Source: Chryseobacterium gwangjuense
Lineage (GTDB): Bacteria; Bacteroidota; Bacteroidia; Flavobacteriales; Weeksellaceae
Assembly (NCBI RefSeq): GCF_021311115.1
Contig: NZ_JAJTNP010000005.1
Location: 62,001 to 126,000, forward strand
Length of the DNA stretch: 64,000 nt
Direction: 5' to 3'
How positions within the stretch are numbered: the stretch's first letter is position 1; each line of letters starts with the position of its first letter. Shown here piece after piece: positions 24,452 to 32,722 of the stretch. Below the pieces are notes generated by a model that was not told the origin of the DNA, did no database searches, and saw only the letters and a list, made by a program, of their open reading frames with translations. The translations under genes were made by a program, and so were the position numbers.

Positions 24452-26161
24452 TTAATACACATCTTTGGCATATCGCCCGTTAAATTCCAATTCTTCAAGA
24501 TAGATTTTAGCTTCTTCTATGTTTCGTTTTCCCTGATTTTGGATAATATTTAAAAGAGTTTCCTCTACATCCCTGCTCATCGGATCTTTGGTTCCGCAGA
24601 CATATAAAGAAGCCCCCGCTTCCAGCCAATGAAAAACTTCCTGGGCCTTTTGTTCCAGCTTATGTTGTACATACACTTTTTGGGCAGTATCTCTGGAAAA
24701 CGCAACATCCAGATGAGTTAAAGTCTCTGTTTTAAGAAAATCCTGGATTTCCGACTGATAAAGGAAGTCCGAAACAAAATTCCGGTCTCCGAAAAACAGC
24801 CAGTTTCTTCCTTCTGCACCTACTGCGTCCCGTTCCCACAAAAAGGATCTGAAAGGAGCGATTCCTGTTCCCGGACCGATCATAATAATGTCTTTATCCG
24901 GCTGAGGAAGTTTAAAGTGTTTGGCTTCCTGAATGTAAAATTCAAACTGGTCTCCCTCTTGAAAACCGCTGAGAAGTCCACTGCATAATCCGTTTTGTTT
25001 TTGATCATCTATAAGGTATTCCGACTTAGTGACTGTGATGTGAATTTCGGTATCACCATGCGCTTCCGGAGAGGAAGAAACCGAATATAAACGGGGTGCC
25101 TGACTGGTAAGAATGGTAATAACTTCTTCGAATTGAGCAGCATTTTTAACCGGATATATTTTCAGGAGATCAAGAAGACTTAAACGGACTTCCGGAATCT
25201 GATGTTCTGTGATTTCAGCATATTGAGCTACCGTAGTTTTCAGAAGATAGCTGATATTAAGATGTTTATACAGAAGTTCGTCTACACTGGCGGTTACTTT
25301 TGAAGTTTCAATCTGTTTTTCCGGATCAATTCCTGTCAATGAAATAATTTCATTCACTATAATTTTGGAGTTGAAAGGAATGATTCCCAATGCATCACCT
25401 GGGTTATAAACAATAGATTCATCAGATTCTATTTCAATGTGATAGGTTTCTTTTTCGGAAGTAATATCATTGAGGTTGATGATATTGGAAACCGTTCCGT
25501 GGTATTTCTTTCTTCCTGTTGAAACTTTCGGAACTGAAACAATCTGCTTACTTTTTATTGAAGTTTTTGTAATCACTTCAAAAATATGCTCAATCCATTG
25601 ATGGGCCTCTTTTTCATAATCGATATCACATTTTTTCAAAGGAACAATACGTTCTGCTCCCAAAATTTCAAAACGGGAATCAATGTCTTCCCCTGTTTTG
25701 CAAAACTGAGGATAACTGCTGTCACCTAAAGCAAGAATTCCAAATTTAAGCTGATTAAGGATCAATTCATTCTCATGAATGTGTTCATAGAATTTCTTAG
25801 CTAAAATTGGTGGTTCTCCTTCTCCCTGTGTACTGATGACCACAAAGAAAAATTCCTCTTTTAGAAGGTCTTTTGGTTTATATTGGGAAAGATCCGCCAG
25901 TTTCACCTGGATTCCTTTTTTCTTAATACTTGCAGCAAGTTCTGTAGCCAACTTTTTACTGTTTCCGGTTTCTGTACCGTACGCAAGTGTTATTTTCTTT
26001 ACAGTAATTTCATTGACCGGATTACTTTGTAAAATAGGCTGAACAGTAGCGATTGGCGTTCCGGCTAACCCGGCTAAATAACCGCTTGCCCAGATCGTTT
26101 CATCTCTTGAAAAATCACCTGATAGTTGTTTGAGGATATTGAATTTAGTTTCAGACAGCAT
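24452..26161 (-). CDS. cysJ: Sulfite reductase flavoprotein (diflavin oxidoreductase)
   Basis: 569 residues. The flavodoxin-like domain begins near residue 53 (LAYGTETGNSKKLA) and holds the STQGEGEPP loop. A connecting FAD domain follows, with RLYSVSSSPEAHGD, then an NADPH domain with GPGTGIAPFRSFLWER and YVCGTKDPMSRDV. The chain ends in the typical aromatic residue (KDVY). It passes electrons from NADPH through FAD and FMN to CysI. The N-terminal ~50 residues resemble the E. coli CysJ start (LSGDFSRDETIWASGYLAG). It overlaps the upstream cobA gene by 11 bases, suggesting translational coupling. Confidence 0.93.
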   Translation of the reverse strand: MLSETKFNILKQLSGDFSRDETIWASGYLAGLAGTPIATVQPILQSNPVNEITVKKITLAYGTETGNSKKLATELAASIKKKGIQVKLADLSQYKPKDLLKEEFFFVVISTQGEGEPPILAKKFYEHIHENELILNQLKFGILALGDSSYPQFCKTGEDIDSRFEILGAERIVPLKKCDIDYEKEAHQWIEHIFEVITKTSIKSKQIVSVPKVSTGRKKYHGTVSNIINLNDITSEKETYHIEIESDESIVYNPGDALGIIPFNSKIIVNEIISLTGIDPEKQIETSKVTASVDELLYKHLNISYLLKTTVAQYAEITEHQIPEVRLSLLDLLKIYPVKNAAQFEEVITILTSQAPRLYSVSSSPEAHGDTEIHITVTKSEYLIDDQKQNGLCSGLLSGFQEGDQFEFYIQEAKHFKLPQPDKDIIMIGPGTGIAPFRSFLWERDAVGAEGRNWLFFGDRNFVSDFLYQSEIQDFLKTETLTHLDVAFSRDTAQKVYVQHKLEQKAQEVFHWLEAGASLYVCGTKDPMSRDVEETLLNIIQNQGKRNIEEAKIYLEELEFNGRYAKDVY

Positions 26162-26996
26162 ATTGAAAAAGATTTTGAGTTGTTGGGGTGAGACTTCCGT
26201 TGACTACAGATTTAAAGTATACCCCTTCCTGTTCCGTATTTTCCAGCCAGGAAAATTCTTCATAAAGATGGACTACTTTGCCAATGATCACCAATGAAGG
26301 GGAAGCAAAGTTTTTATGGGCTAATTTTTCATTAAAATCTTCAAAAGAGGAAGTATACACTTTTTGATAAGGCGTGGTTGCCTGTTCGATAACAGCGATT
26401 TTTTTATCTCTGGAAATATTGAGCTCCATGAATTTATCTACAAGCGCCGAAAGATTTCCTTTAGACATATAAAATACAAGGGTGTCATTGGTCACTGCTA
26501 ATTCATTCCAATAATTCTCATCAAGGATTTCAGATTTATAATATGTAAGAAACCGTACCGAGGTTGCATAATTCCTTGCCGTAAGAGGCATTCCGGCATA
26601 AGCTGCCGCTCCTAAAGCTGCTGTAATCCCTGGAATAATCTCGTATGAAATTTTATTTTGTTTCAAGGTTTGTAACTCATCCAGAATATTGGAGAAAATA
26701 GAAACATCACCTCCTTTAAGCCTTGCTACGGTTTTATTTTGAAAGGCATATTTAATCATTAATTCGTTGATCAGAGATTGAGGTGTGGATGCATTTTTGC
26801 TACATTCTTTACCAACATATATGATTTCTGCATTTTTACTGGCATACTGTTCCAAAATTTCGGGACTAACCAAGCGATCGGACAAAATAATATCTGCTTC
26901 AGCAATCGCTTTAACCGCTTTTACAGTGATGAGATCAGGGTTGCCGGGTCCTGCACCGATAAGGTAAACCTTTGGTGTTTTAATAATGTTATTCAT
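26151..26996 (-). CDS. cobA: Uroporphyrinogen-III C-methyltransferase
   Basis: 281 residues. Family motifs are seen: the N-terminal VYLIGAGPGNPDLITVKAV-type strand and loop, DIILSDRLVS, the GGDVSIF loop and GITAALGAAAYAGMPLT. It adds two methyl groups from S-adenosylmethionine to uroporphyrinogen III, giving precorrin-2. The next steps of siroheme synthesis are in the SirC-like domain of the fusion gene at 18212-19729. This division replaces the single CysG of enterobacteria. The C-terminus past residue 250 is slightly longer than the core and not recognisable. Gap to the upstream cysK is 21 bases. Confidence 0.93.
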   Translation of the reverse strand: MNNIIKTPKVYLIGAGPGNPDLITVKAVKAIAEADIILSDRLVSPEILEQYASKNAEIIYVGKECSKNASTPQSLINELMIKYAFQNKTVARLKGGDVSIFSNILDELQTLKQNKISYEIIPGITAALGAAAYAGMPLTARNYATSVRFLTYYKSEILDENYWNELAVTNDTLVFYMSKGNLSALVDKFMELNISRDKKIAVIEQATTPYQKVYTSSFEDFNEKLAHKNFASPSLVIIGKVVHLYEEFSWLENTEQEGVYFKSVVNGSLTPTTQNLFQYAV

Positions 26997-27017
26997 TCTA
27001 AGTCTGTGTATTAAAGT

Positions 27018-27929
27018 TTAGAAAAGCCCTTCAATAGAGAGGTATCTTTCGCCCGTATCGTAATTAATCGTTAATATTTTTGATCCTGATGGTATTTCCG
27101 GAAGTTGTTTGGCTACTGCGGCTAAGGCTGCGCCTGTGGAAATTCCTACAAACAAGCCTTCTTTTTTACCTGCATGAATGGCATATTCAAAAGCTTCTTC
27201 TTTTCCAATTTTAATGATTCCGTCCAGAAGAGCTGTATCCAATATAGATGGAATAAATCCGGCTCCTAAACCTTGTAAGGGATGCGGTGCAGGTTCTCCA
27301 CCACTTAAAACGGGTGACAATTCAGGCTCTACAGCAATTACTTTAAGATCAGGGTATTTTTGTTTCAGTACTTTTGCAATTCCTGTGATGTGACCTCCAG
27401 TTCCTACTCCGGTAATAATGAAATCCAACCCGTCAGGAAAATCGTTTAAAATTTCCTGTGCCGTTGTTTCTACATGAACTTTTACATTGGCAGGATTGTC
27501 AAACTGTTTAGGAATCCATGAATTGGGAGTTTCCAGAGCCAGTTCATTTGCTTTTTCAATAGCTCCTTTCATCCCCTTTTCTCTTGGAGTCAGTACAAAT
27601 TCTGCTCCGTAAGCTTCCATAATTTTACGGCGCTCCACACTCATACTTTCGGGCATGACCAGAATAAGCTTATATCCTTTTACTGCTGCTACCAAAGAAA
27701 GCCCGATTCCTGTGTTTCCACTTGTAGGTTCTATAATGACACTTTCTTTGTTCAGTAATCCTTTGGCTTCCGCATCTTCGATCATAGCTAATGCAATTCT
27801 GTCTTTGATGCTTCCTCCCGGATTACTTTTTTCCAGTTTAATCCAAATCTCATGATCTGAATTGAAAAGCTTATTGATTTTTACTACTGGTGTATTCCCG
27901 ATTGTTTCTAATGTGTTTTGGAATTTCAT
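27018..27929 (-). CDS. cysK: Cysteine synthase (O-acetylserine sulfhydrylase)
   Basis: 303 residues, standard length. The PLP lysine is Lys42 in [11 protein letters not shown]. The phosphate-binding and substrate loops are [10 protein letters not shown] and [12 protein letters not shown]. It makes cysteine from O-acetylserine and sulfide, the product of CysIJ. The gene precedes cobA and follows cysE, both in the same operon. CysE and CysK usually form the cysteine synthase complex, in which the CysE C-terminus binds the CysK active site. Here CysE ends in SLTFVI, so the terminal Ile expected for that interaction is present. Confidence 0.95.
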   Translation of the reverse strand: MKFQNTLETIGNTPVVKINKLFNSDHEIWIKLEKSNPGGSIKDRIALAMIEDAEAKGLLNKESVIIEPTSGNTGIGLSLVAAVKGYKLILVMPESMSVERRKIMEAYGAEFVLTPREKGMKGAIEKANELALETPNSWIPKQFDNPANVKVHVETTAQEILNDFPDGLDFIITGVGTGGHITGIAKVLKQKYPDLKVIAVEPELSPVLSGGEPAPHPLQGLGAGFIPSILDTALLDGIIKIGKEEAFEYAIHAGKKEGLFVGISTGAALAAVAKQLPEIPSGSKILTINYDTGERYLSIEGLF

Positions 27930-27963
27930 ACCGTTTCAATTTTTATTTTTTCTTTACTTCTTT

Positions 27964-28797
27964 TTATATAACAAAGGTTAAGGATTCCGGCAATGAGCTG
28001 TTGTCCTTGATTTTTATTTCACTTTTATGATAAACCAGAGAATGAGCAGGAACATTCTGTGTAATCCAGACATTTCCTCCGATAATACTTTCTCTGCCTA
28101 TCGTTGTATTTCCTCCTAAAATGGTGGCTCCGGAATAGATAATGACATGATCTTCAATATTCGGGTGCCTTTTTTTGTTTGCTTTTTCTTTGGAAACATG
28201 AAGAGCACCGAGGGTTACTCCCTGATATATTTTTACATGATTTCCTATAACCGTGGTTTCCCCGATCACAATTCCGGTTCCATGATCGATAAAGAAATGG
28301 TTTCCTATTTCTGCTCCGGGATGAATGTCTATTCCTGTTTTGCTATGTGCATACTCCGAAATAATACGGGGCAATATTCTTATTCCCTGCTTCCAAAGCT
28401 TATGTGAGATCCGGTAAACATAGGTGGCAAAATATCCAGGATACGCCAGAAGAATTTCTTCCAGAGATTCTGTAGCCGGATCAAATTCAAGAATCACTTC
28501 TGCATCTAAGATCAGCTGATCATATATTTCAGGTAAGGAATCAAAAAACTGATCCGTTTGTTTTTTAGCAAGAATTTTGTCATCAGCAATACTTTCAATC
28601 AGGTTTAAAAGAGTGCTATGTAATCTTGCAAAATCTTCTTTTAATTTATCTTCAGTATTGATGTGCTGTGGAAGAAACAATACTTTATATAGTTCTTCAA
28701 CAAACACTTCCGTTGTATTCTTATCCAAAAAAACGAGAACATTGTTTTGTTTCTTTTTAAAAATCTTTTCAATAAAATAATTTGACCTCTCCATCAT
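27964..28797 (-). CDS. cysE: Serine O-acetyltransferase
   Basis: 277 residues. The C-terminal half is a left-handed beta helix of hexapeptide repeats (IHPGAEIGNHFFIDHGTG, IVIGETTVIGN, GVTLGAL, HPNIEDHVIIYSGATILGG). The His/Asp dyad is in the DHGTGIVIGE stretch. The N-terminal helical domain is somewhat longer than that of the E. coli type. It makes O-acetylserine, the acceptor for CysK. It is the gene immediately behind cysN, whose stop abuts its start. The terminal Ile needed for contact with CysK is present. It is probably feedback inhibited by cysteine, as in the family. Confidence 0.92.
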   Translation of the reverse strand: MMERSNYFIEKIFKKKQNNVLVFLDKNTTEVFVEELYKVLFLPQHINTEDKLKEDFARLHSTLLNLIESIADDKILAKKQTDQFFDSLPEIYDQLILDAEVILEFDPATESLEEILLAYPGYFATYVYRISHKLWKQGIRILPRIISEYAHSKTGIDIHPGAEIGNHFFIDHGTGIVIGETTVIGNHVKIYQGVTLGALHVSKEKANKKRHPNIEDHVIIYSGATILGGNTTIGRESIIGGNVWITQNVPAHSLVYHKSEIKIKDNSSLPESLTFVI

Positions 28798-30036
28798 CTA
28801 TTGGATTATGCACGCTGCGACTGTTGAATTAGAAGTTTCATCCACCAGAATGGCTGCCCCTGTCTGTTTATTATTGATAAAACTGTCAAAAACCAACGGC
28901 TGAGCAGTTCTAAGGGTAACTTTTACAATTTCATTAAGCCTGATGTCTCCTTCTGCCTTTTCCTGCGCAAGGGTATTGACATTAATTTTATAGTCTATTG
29001 CTTTCACTACTGTTTTTATTACTCTACTGTGATGCTGCAACAGGTATTTATTTCCCGGCTGAAGCGATTTTTGATCGAGCCAGCATAATAAAACCTCTAC
29101 GTCTTTTTCAACATAAGGAAGGTGCTCTGTCGTAGTGAAGAAATCACCTCTGCTGATATCCAAATCATCTGATATATGCAGAACCACAGGTTGTCCCTCA
29201 AACGCTTTATCCACTTCCGCTCCATTAATTTCAATTTTGGATATATGAGTGGCAAAACCTGCCGGAAGGATATGAACTGTATCTCCTTTTTGAAAATGCC
29301 CGCTTACAATCTTTCCCGCATATCCACGATAATCGTGCAATTCTTCCGTTTGTGGGCGAATAACATATTGAACCTGGAAACGATTTCCATTTTCAGATTC
29401 TTCATCGAGCTCTACATTCTCCAGATATTCCAGAAGAGAGCTTCCTTCATACCAGTTTGTTTTAGGCGATAATGACACAATATTATCTCCTTTAAGCGCA
29501 GAAATCGGAAAATAGCTCACATTGTTCAATCCCAGATTTTCTGCAACTTTTGAATATTCTGCTTTTATCTCTTCATATACTTCTTCTGAATAGTCGATCA
29601 TATCCATTTTATTAATGGCTACAACCACTTTTTTCAATTTCAACAATGATGCGATGATGGAATGTCTTCTGGTCTGCTCAATTACTCCTTTACGGGCATC
29701 AACCAGTATGATCATTAAGTCGGAATTGGAAGCACCGGTAATCATATTCCGTGTATACTGAACGTGTCCCGGAGCATCTGCAATTATGAATTTCCTTTTG
29801 GGTGTTGAAAAATACCTGTAAGCAACATCAATGGTAATTCCCTGTTCTCTTTCTGCACGCAAACCATCCGTTAAAAGTGCGAGATCTACCCCATCTTCAT
29901 TTTTGTTTTTTGAATGTTTTTCCAGAACTTCCAACTGATCCTGTAAAATACTTTTGCTATCGTAAAGCAGTCTTCCGATAAGGGTACTTTTCCCGTCATC
30001 AACACTTCCTGCGGTTATAAATCTTAAAATATCCAT
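28798..30036 (-). CDS. cysN: Sulfate adenylyltransferase subunit 1 (GTPase)
   Basis: The start is placed at the ATG at 30036 (MDILRFITAGSVDDGKST); an upstream in-frame ATG at 30084 would add 16 residues without homology and reaches into the repeat array at 30059-30116. P-loop GSVDDGKS at residues 10-17, then DAPGHVQYTRNMITGAS and NKMDMI. Total about 412 residues, an EF-Tu-like GTPase with two barrels. Together with CysD it makes adenosine phosphosulfate (APS) from ATP and sulfate. No fused APS kinase (CysC) domain is present. It follows cysD after an 85-base gap. Confidence 0.94.
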   Translation of the reverse strand: MDILRFITAGSVDDGKSTLIGRLLYDSKSILQDQLEVLEKHSKNKNEDGVDLALLTDGLRAEREQGITIDVAYRYFSTPKRKFIIADAPGHVQYTRNMITGASNSDLMIILVDARKGVIEQTRRHSIIASLLKLKKVVVAINKMDMIDYSEEVYEEIKAEYSKVAENLGLNNVSYFPISALKGDNIVSLSPKTNWYEGSSLLEYLENVELDEESENGNRFQVQYVIRPQTEELHDYRGYAGKIVSGHFQKGDTVHILPAGFATHISKIEINGAEVDKAFEGQPVVLHISDDLDISRGDFFTTTEHLPYVEKDVEVLLCWLDQKSLQPGNKYLLQHHSRVIKTVVKAIDYKINVNTLAQEKAEGDIRLNEIVKVTLRTAQPLVFDSFINNKQTGAAILVDETSNSTVAACIIQ

Positions 30037-30058
30037 ATATAATTCATTAATGATGTGT

Positions 30059-30116
30059 AATAGGTAATGAGTAATTTGCTGCACGCAGAGTTATTGTTCA
30101 TTACTAATTGCTGATT
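30059..30116. repeat. Inverted arrays of degenerate heptamers between cysD and cysN
   Basis: On the plus strand three AATNNNN units lie at 30059-30079 (AATAGGT, AATGAGT, AATTTGC). They are followed by the small hairpin CTGCACGCAG (30079-30088), then four NNNNATT units at 30089-30116 (AGTTATT, GTTCATT, ACTAATT, GCTGATT). The arms are thus inverted and phased by 7. It lies in the cysD-cysN intergenic region of the operon. Confidence 0.7.
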
Positions 30117-30121
30117 ATTTA

Positions 30122-31030
30122 TTAAAAATAGCCTCCTTTTTTTCTGTCTTCCATCGCAGCTTCGGTGACCCTATCGTCGATTCTTGTTTCACCACGTTCT
30201 GAAATTCTGGTAGCTAAAATTTCATCAATCACACTGTCAATAGTAATAGCATCAGACTCCACGGCTGCGGTACACGTCATGTCTCCTACAGTTCGATAGC
30301 GAATCCGTTTGGTGGTGATGACATCCTCATTTTCCAGTGTGGCATATGGAGAATTGGCAATCCATTGTCCGTTGAGGTCTACCACCTCTCTTTCGTGGGA
30401 AAAATAGATGGATGGAAGCTCTATTCTCTCTCTGCGGATATAGTTCCAGACATCCAGTTCCGTCCAATTACTGATCGGAAATACTCTTACATTCTCACCT
30501 TTATGGATTCTTCCGTTGAAAATATTCCATAATTCCGGGCGTTGAAGCTTGGGATTCCATTGTCCGAATTCATCACGAACGGAGAATATTCTTTCTTTGG
30601 CACGTGCTTTTTCTTCATCTCTTCTGGCTCCTCCAATGCAGGCATCAAATTCAAATTCCTCAATGGTATCAAGCAATGTAAAGGTCTGTAACCAGTTTCT
30701 GCTTGGAAATTTTCCTTTAGGTTCTGTTAATTTTCTGCTTCTTATCGTTTCTTCAACTTTACGTACCACCAAATCCACCTCTATTTGATTTACCAGCTTA
30801 TCACGGAATTCTAAAACTTCAGGAAAATTGTGTCCCGTGTCTATATGTACAAATGTGAAAGGGATTTTTCCGTAACGAAACGCTTTCGAAGCCAAATGAG
30901 CCAAAACAATACTGTCTTTTCCCCCGCTGAACAGCAATGCAGGGCGTTCAAATTGTCCCGCTACTTCCCTTAATATGTAAATAGATTCGGATTCTAACTG
31001 ATCTAAATAATTGAACTGATATGTTGACAT
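30122..31030 (-). CDS. cysD: Sulfate adenylyltransferase subunit 2
   Basis: 302 residues, the normal length. The PP-loop motif SGGKDS (residues 35-40, in ALLFSGGKDSIVLAHLA) marks an ATP-pyrophosphatase of the N-type. Further motifs are HIDTGHNFPEVLEFRD, GGARRDEEKARAKER and FPISNWTELDVWNYI. It is the catalytic half of the ATP sulfurylase and works with the CysN GTPase. Its position directly after cysH (14 bases) shows co-transcription. The C-terminus (AMEDRKKGGYF) is that of typical CysD. Confidence 0.95.
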   Translation of the reverse strand: MSTYQFNYLDQLESESIYILREVAGQFERPALLFSGGKDSIVLAHLASKAFRYGKIPFTFVHIDTGHNFPEVLEFRDKLVNQIEVDLVVRKVEETIRSRKLTEPKGKFPSRNWLQTFTLLDTIEEFEFDACIGGARRDEEKARAKERIFSVRDEFGQWNPKLQRPELWNIFNGRIHKGENVRVFPISNWTELDVWNYIRRERIELPSIYFSHEREVVDLNGQWIANSPYATLENEDVITTKRIRYRTVGDMTCTAAVESDAITIDSVIDEILATRISERGETRIDDRVTEAAMEDRKKGGYF

Positions 31031-31044
31031 TTTTGTTTATTTTT

Positions 31045-31758
31045 TTATTGATGAATATGTAAACCGCACTCTTTTTTATTGGCATCTTCCCACCACCAGC
31101 GACCTGCCCTGAAATCTTCACCCTCCTTAATTGCTCTGGTACATGGAGCGCACCCGATACTTGCAAACCCCTTTTTATGGAGATAATTGTAAGGCAATTG
31201 ATGCTTTTGAACATAATCGGTCACTTCTTGTGTGGACCAATGAAGGATCGGATGATATTTGATGATCTGGTTCTCTTCATCCCATTCCAGTTGAGGCATA
31301 TTTTGTCTGTTTAAAGAATGTTCCGACCTTAATCCTGTGATCCAGACTTTATAACCTTTTAATGCGTTTTTTAAAGGTTGAACTTTTCGTACAGAACAGC
31401 ATTCTTTTCTCTTCTCTACGGATTGATAGAATGAATCCGGGCCATTTTTTGTGACAAATTGTTGCAATTCTTCTGCATCCGGATAATAGGCTTTGATATT
31501 CTTTTTAAAAAATGCTTTTGTAGCTGCCCAGGTTTCATAAGTCTGTTCAAAAAGCCTTCCTGTATCCAAAGTGAAAATTTGGACATCTAAATCTTTTATC
31601 AGATGAGTCACCACCTGATCTTCATAACTGAAACTGGTAGAAAAGATAAGTTTTTGAGGAAAGTTAGCCGCCAATACGTGGAGAAAATCCCCTCGAGAAA
31701 TCGTATCAAACGTTTCTTCAAGCAGCTCATCAAATTCTTTTTTCAGACTGTTTTCCAT
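31045..31758 (-). CDS. cysH: APS-type sulfate reductase (phospho/adenylylsulfate reductase)
   Basis: 237 residues. PP-loop-like N-terminal motif IFSTSFSYEDQ, then GLRSEHSLNRQNMP, and the C-terminal catalytic motif KKECGLH (Cys231). Cys120-Cys121 and Cys203-x2-Cys206 (CCSVRK and GCAPC) form the two cysteine pairs that hold a 4Fe-4S cluster. This cluster is diagnostic of enzymes that reduce APS directly rather than PAPS. The absence of any cysC in the cluster fits that reading. Product is sulfite for CysIJ. It follows the Rrf2 gene by 83 bases with its own promoter and candidate operator. Confidence 0.93.
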   Translation of the reverse strand: MENSLKKEFDELLEETFDTISRGDFLHVLAANFPQKLIFSTSFSYEDQVVTHLIKDLDVQIFTLDTGRLFEQTYETWAATKAFFKKNIKAYYPDAEELQQFVTKNGPDSFYQSVEKRKECCSVRKVQPLKNALKGYKVWITGLRSEHSLNRQNMPQLEWDEENQIIKYHPILHWSTQEVTDYVQKHQLPYNYLHKKGFASIGCAPCTRAIKEGEDFRAGRWWWEDANKKECGLHIHQ

Positions 31759-31783
31759 TGCATCTTAAAATTAATTGATGCAA
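31758..31783. promoter_or_regulatory. Inverted repeat overlapping the cysH start
   Basis: TTGCATC (31758-31764) and GATGCAA (31777-31783) are perfect 7-base arms spaced by 12 bases. They cover the start codon end and the -7 element of cysH, so occupancy or an mRNA hairpin could block expression. Confidence 0.5.
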
Positions 31784-31788
31784 ATATA
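31781..31788 (-). promoter_or_regulatory. -7 promoter element (TATATTTG) of cysH
   Basis: Exact TAnnTTTG on the minus strand, ending 22 bases before the cysH ATG. A possible -33 TTTG lies at 31812-31815 (minus), spaced a little wide. Confidence 0.6.
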
Positions 31789-31794
31789 TATATT

Positions 31795-31826
31795 AATTCT
31801 ATAACTCCTATCAAATTAGTAGAATT
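31795..31826. promoter_or_regulatory. Candidate operator for the Rrf2 regulator
   Basis: AATTCTA (31795-31801) and TAGAATT (31820-31826) are perfect 7-base inverted arms. The 12-base half-sites agree at 9 of 12 positions. It lies just upstream of the cysH -7 element and overlaps the presumed -33 region, directly behind the Rrf2 gene. Assignment to Rrf2 is inference. Confidence 0.45.
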
Positions 31827-31841
31827 TAAATTAAAAAAATT

Positions 31842-32258
31842 TTATTTCTTTTTCATAAAAGCAGTTAAAGTCGCCTCCATCATGCTTTTTCTGGTTTTTT
31901 CACGAACATTGATCAACTCATTTCTAAGATAGCAAGACTCTTCATCTACACAATCATCACAAGCCTCATAAAAATTTAAAGAAACACAAGGAGTCAGAGC
32001 GATAGGACCATCAAAAATACGGTAAAGGTCCGCCAAAGAAACATCATCAGGAGACTTTAATAAATAATATCCACCAGCAGTTCCCTGCTTACTGTTGACA
32101 AGCTTTGCTCTTTTTAATTCGAGGAGAATCTGCTCTAAAAATTTTTTCGGAATGTTTTCTTCTGCTGCAATAATTGAAGTAGACAGAAAGCCCTGATTGT
32201 AATTCCTGGCTAATCTGACCATTGCTTTTAATGCATATTTGCAACGTTTGGACATCAT
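31842..32258 (-). CDS. Rrf2-family transcriptional regulator of the sulfur operon
   Basis: 138 residues. The N-terminal winged-helix begins MSKRCKYALKAMVRLARNY, with the family wing KQGTAGGYYLLKSPDDVSL. The C-terminal part holds cysteines Cys91, Cys100, Cys103 and Cys109 (CVSLNFYEACDDCVDEESC). This is the region where IscR carries its iron-sulfur ligands, so a redox, Fe-S or sulfur-status signal is plausible. It is the first gene in line with the cys genes, and CymR-like Rrf2 proteins control cysteine synthesis elsewhere. Control of the cluster is therefore likely, but is inferred. Confidence 0.88.
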   Translation of the reverse strand: MMSKRCKYALKAMVRLARNYNQGFLSTSIIAAEENIPKKFLEQILLELKRAKLVNSKQGTAGGYYLLKSPDDVSLADLYRIFDGPIALTPCVSLNFYEACDDCVDEESCYLRNELINVREKTRKSMMEATLTAFMKKK

Positions 32259-32722
32259 AATTAATGCAAGTTATAATAATTTATTTGATTTAGAAAATTC
32301 ACCTTCAAAAGTACCGAGTAAATACTATTGATCTCAACAGCCTTTAGTATATCACTTCACATTACAAAAGATGTACTGTATTACCCATCATTAATCCCAC
32401 TCTTTCTAACAACCTTGTTCCCAGATAAAAGATACTCCAACAAAACCCCTCTATTTTTGTGAAAATATTGTGTCATTTTTAAATTATAGATAATAAATTC
32501 ATTTAATAATACATCAAAACAATACGTATTCATCGCTAAAATAAAAGAAAAAATAACAATTTCGTAAAAATAAATTTGGTTTTCAAAAAAAAATCCTACT
32601 TTAGTGAAATGATTAAGATTTAAATTTAATATGTTTCTGAAGCCTTTAAAATTATGATTTCACAGGACTATCAGAGATAAAATCAATCAATATAAAACTA
32701 AACCCGAAAACTCTGTTATATT
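32259..32722. other. 464-base divergent spacer with promoter-like elements
   Basis: No gene seen. It separates the minus-strand sulfur operon from the plus-strand oxidase genes. Two exact TAnnTTTG matches read plus-ward: TATTTTTG at 32452-32459 and TAAATTTG at 32571-32578. The second would leave a 5' leader of about 140 bases before the oxidase start. I could not recognise a riboswitch fold. Confidence 0.5.

Noticed and set aside
31045..31758. PAPS reductase (cysteine-pair-free type)
   Set aside because: The two cysteine pairs (120/121 and 203/206) indicate the iron-sulfur APS type, and no APS kinase gene is present in the cluster.
32579..32722. Possible riboswitch in the long leader of the oxidase genes
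   Set aside because: I could not find a fold or conserved core matching a known riboswitch class by eye.
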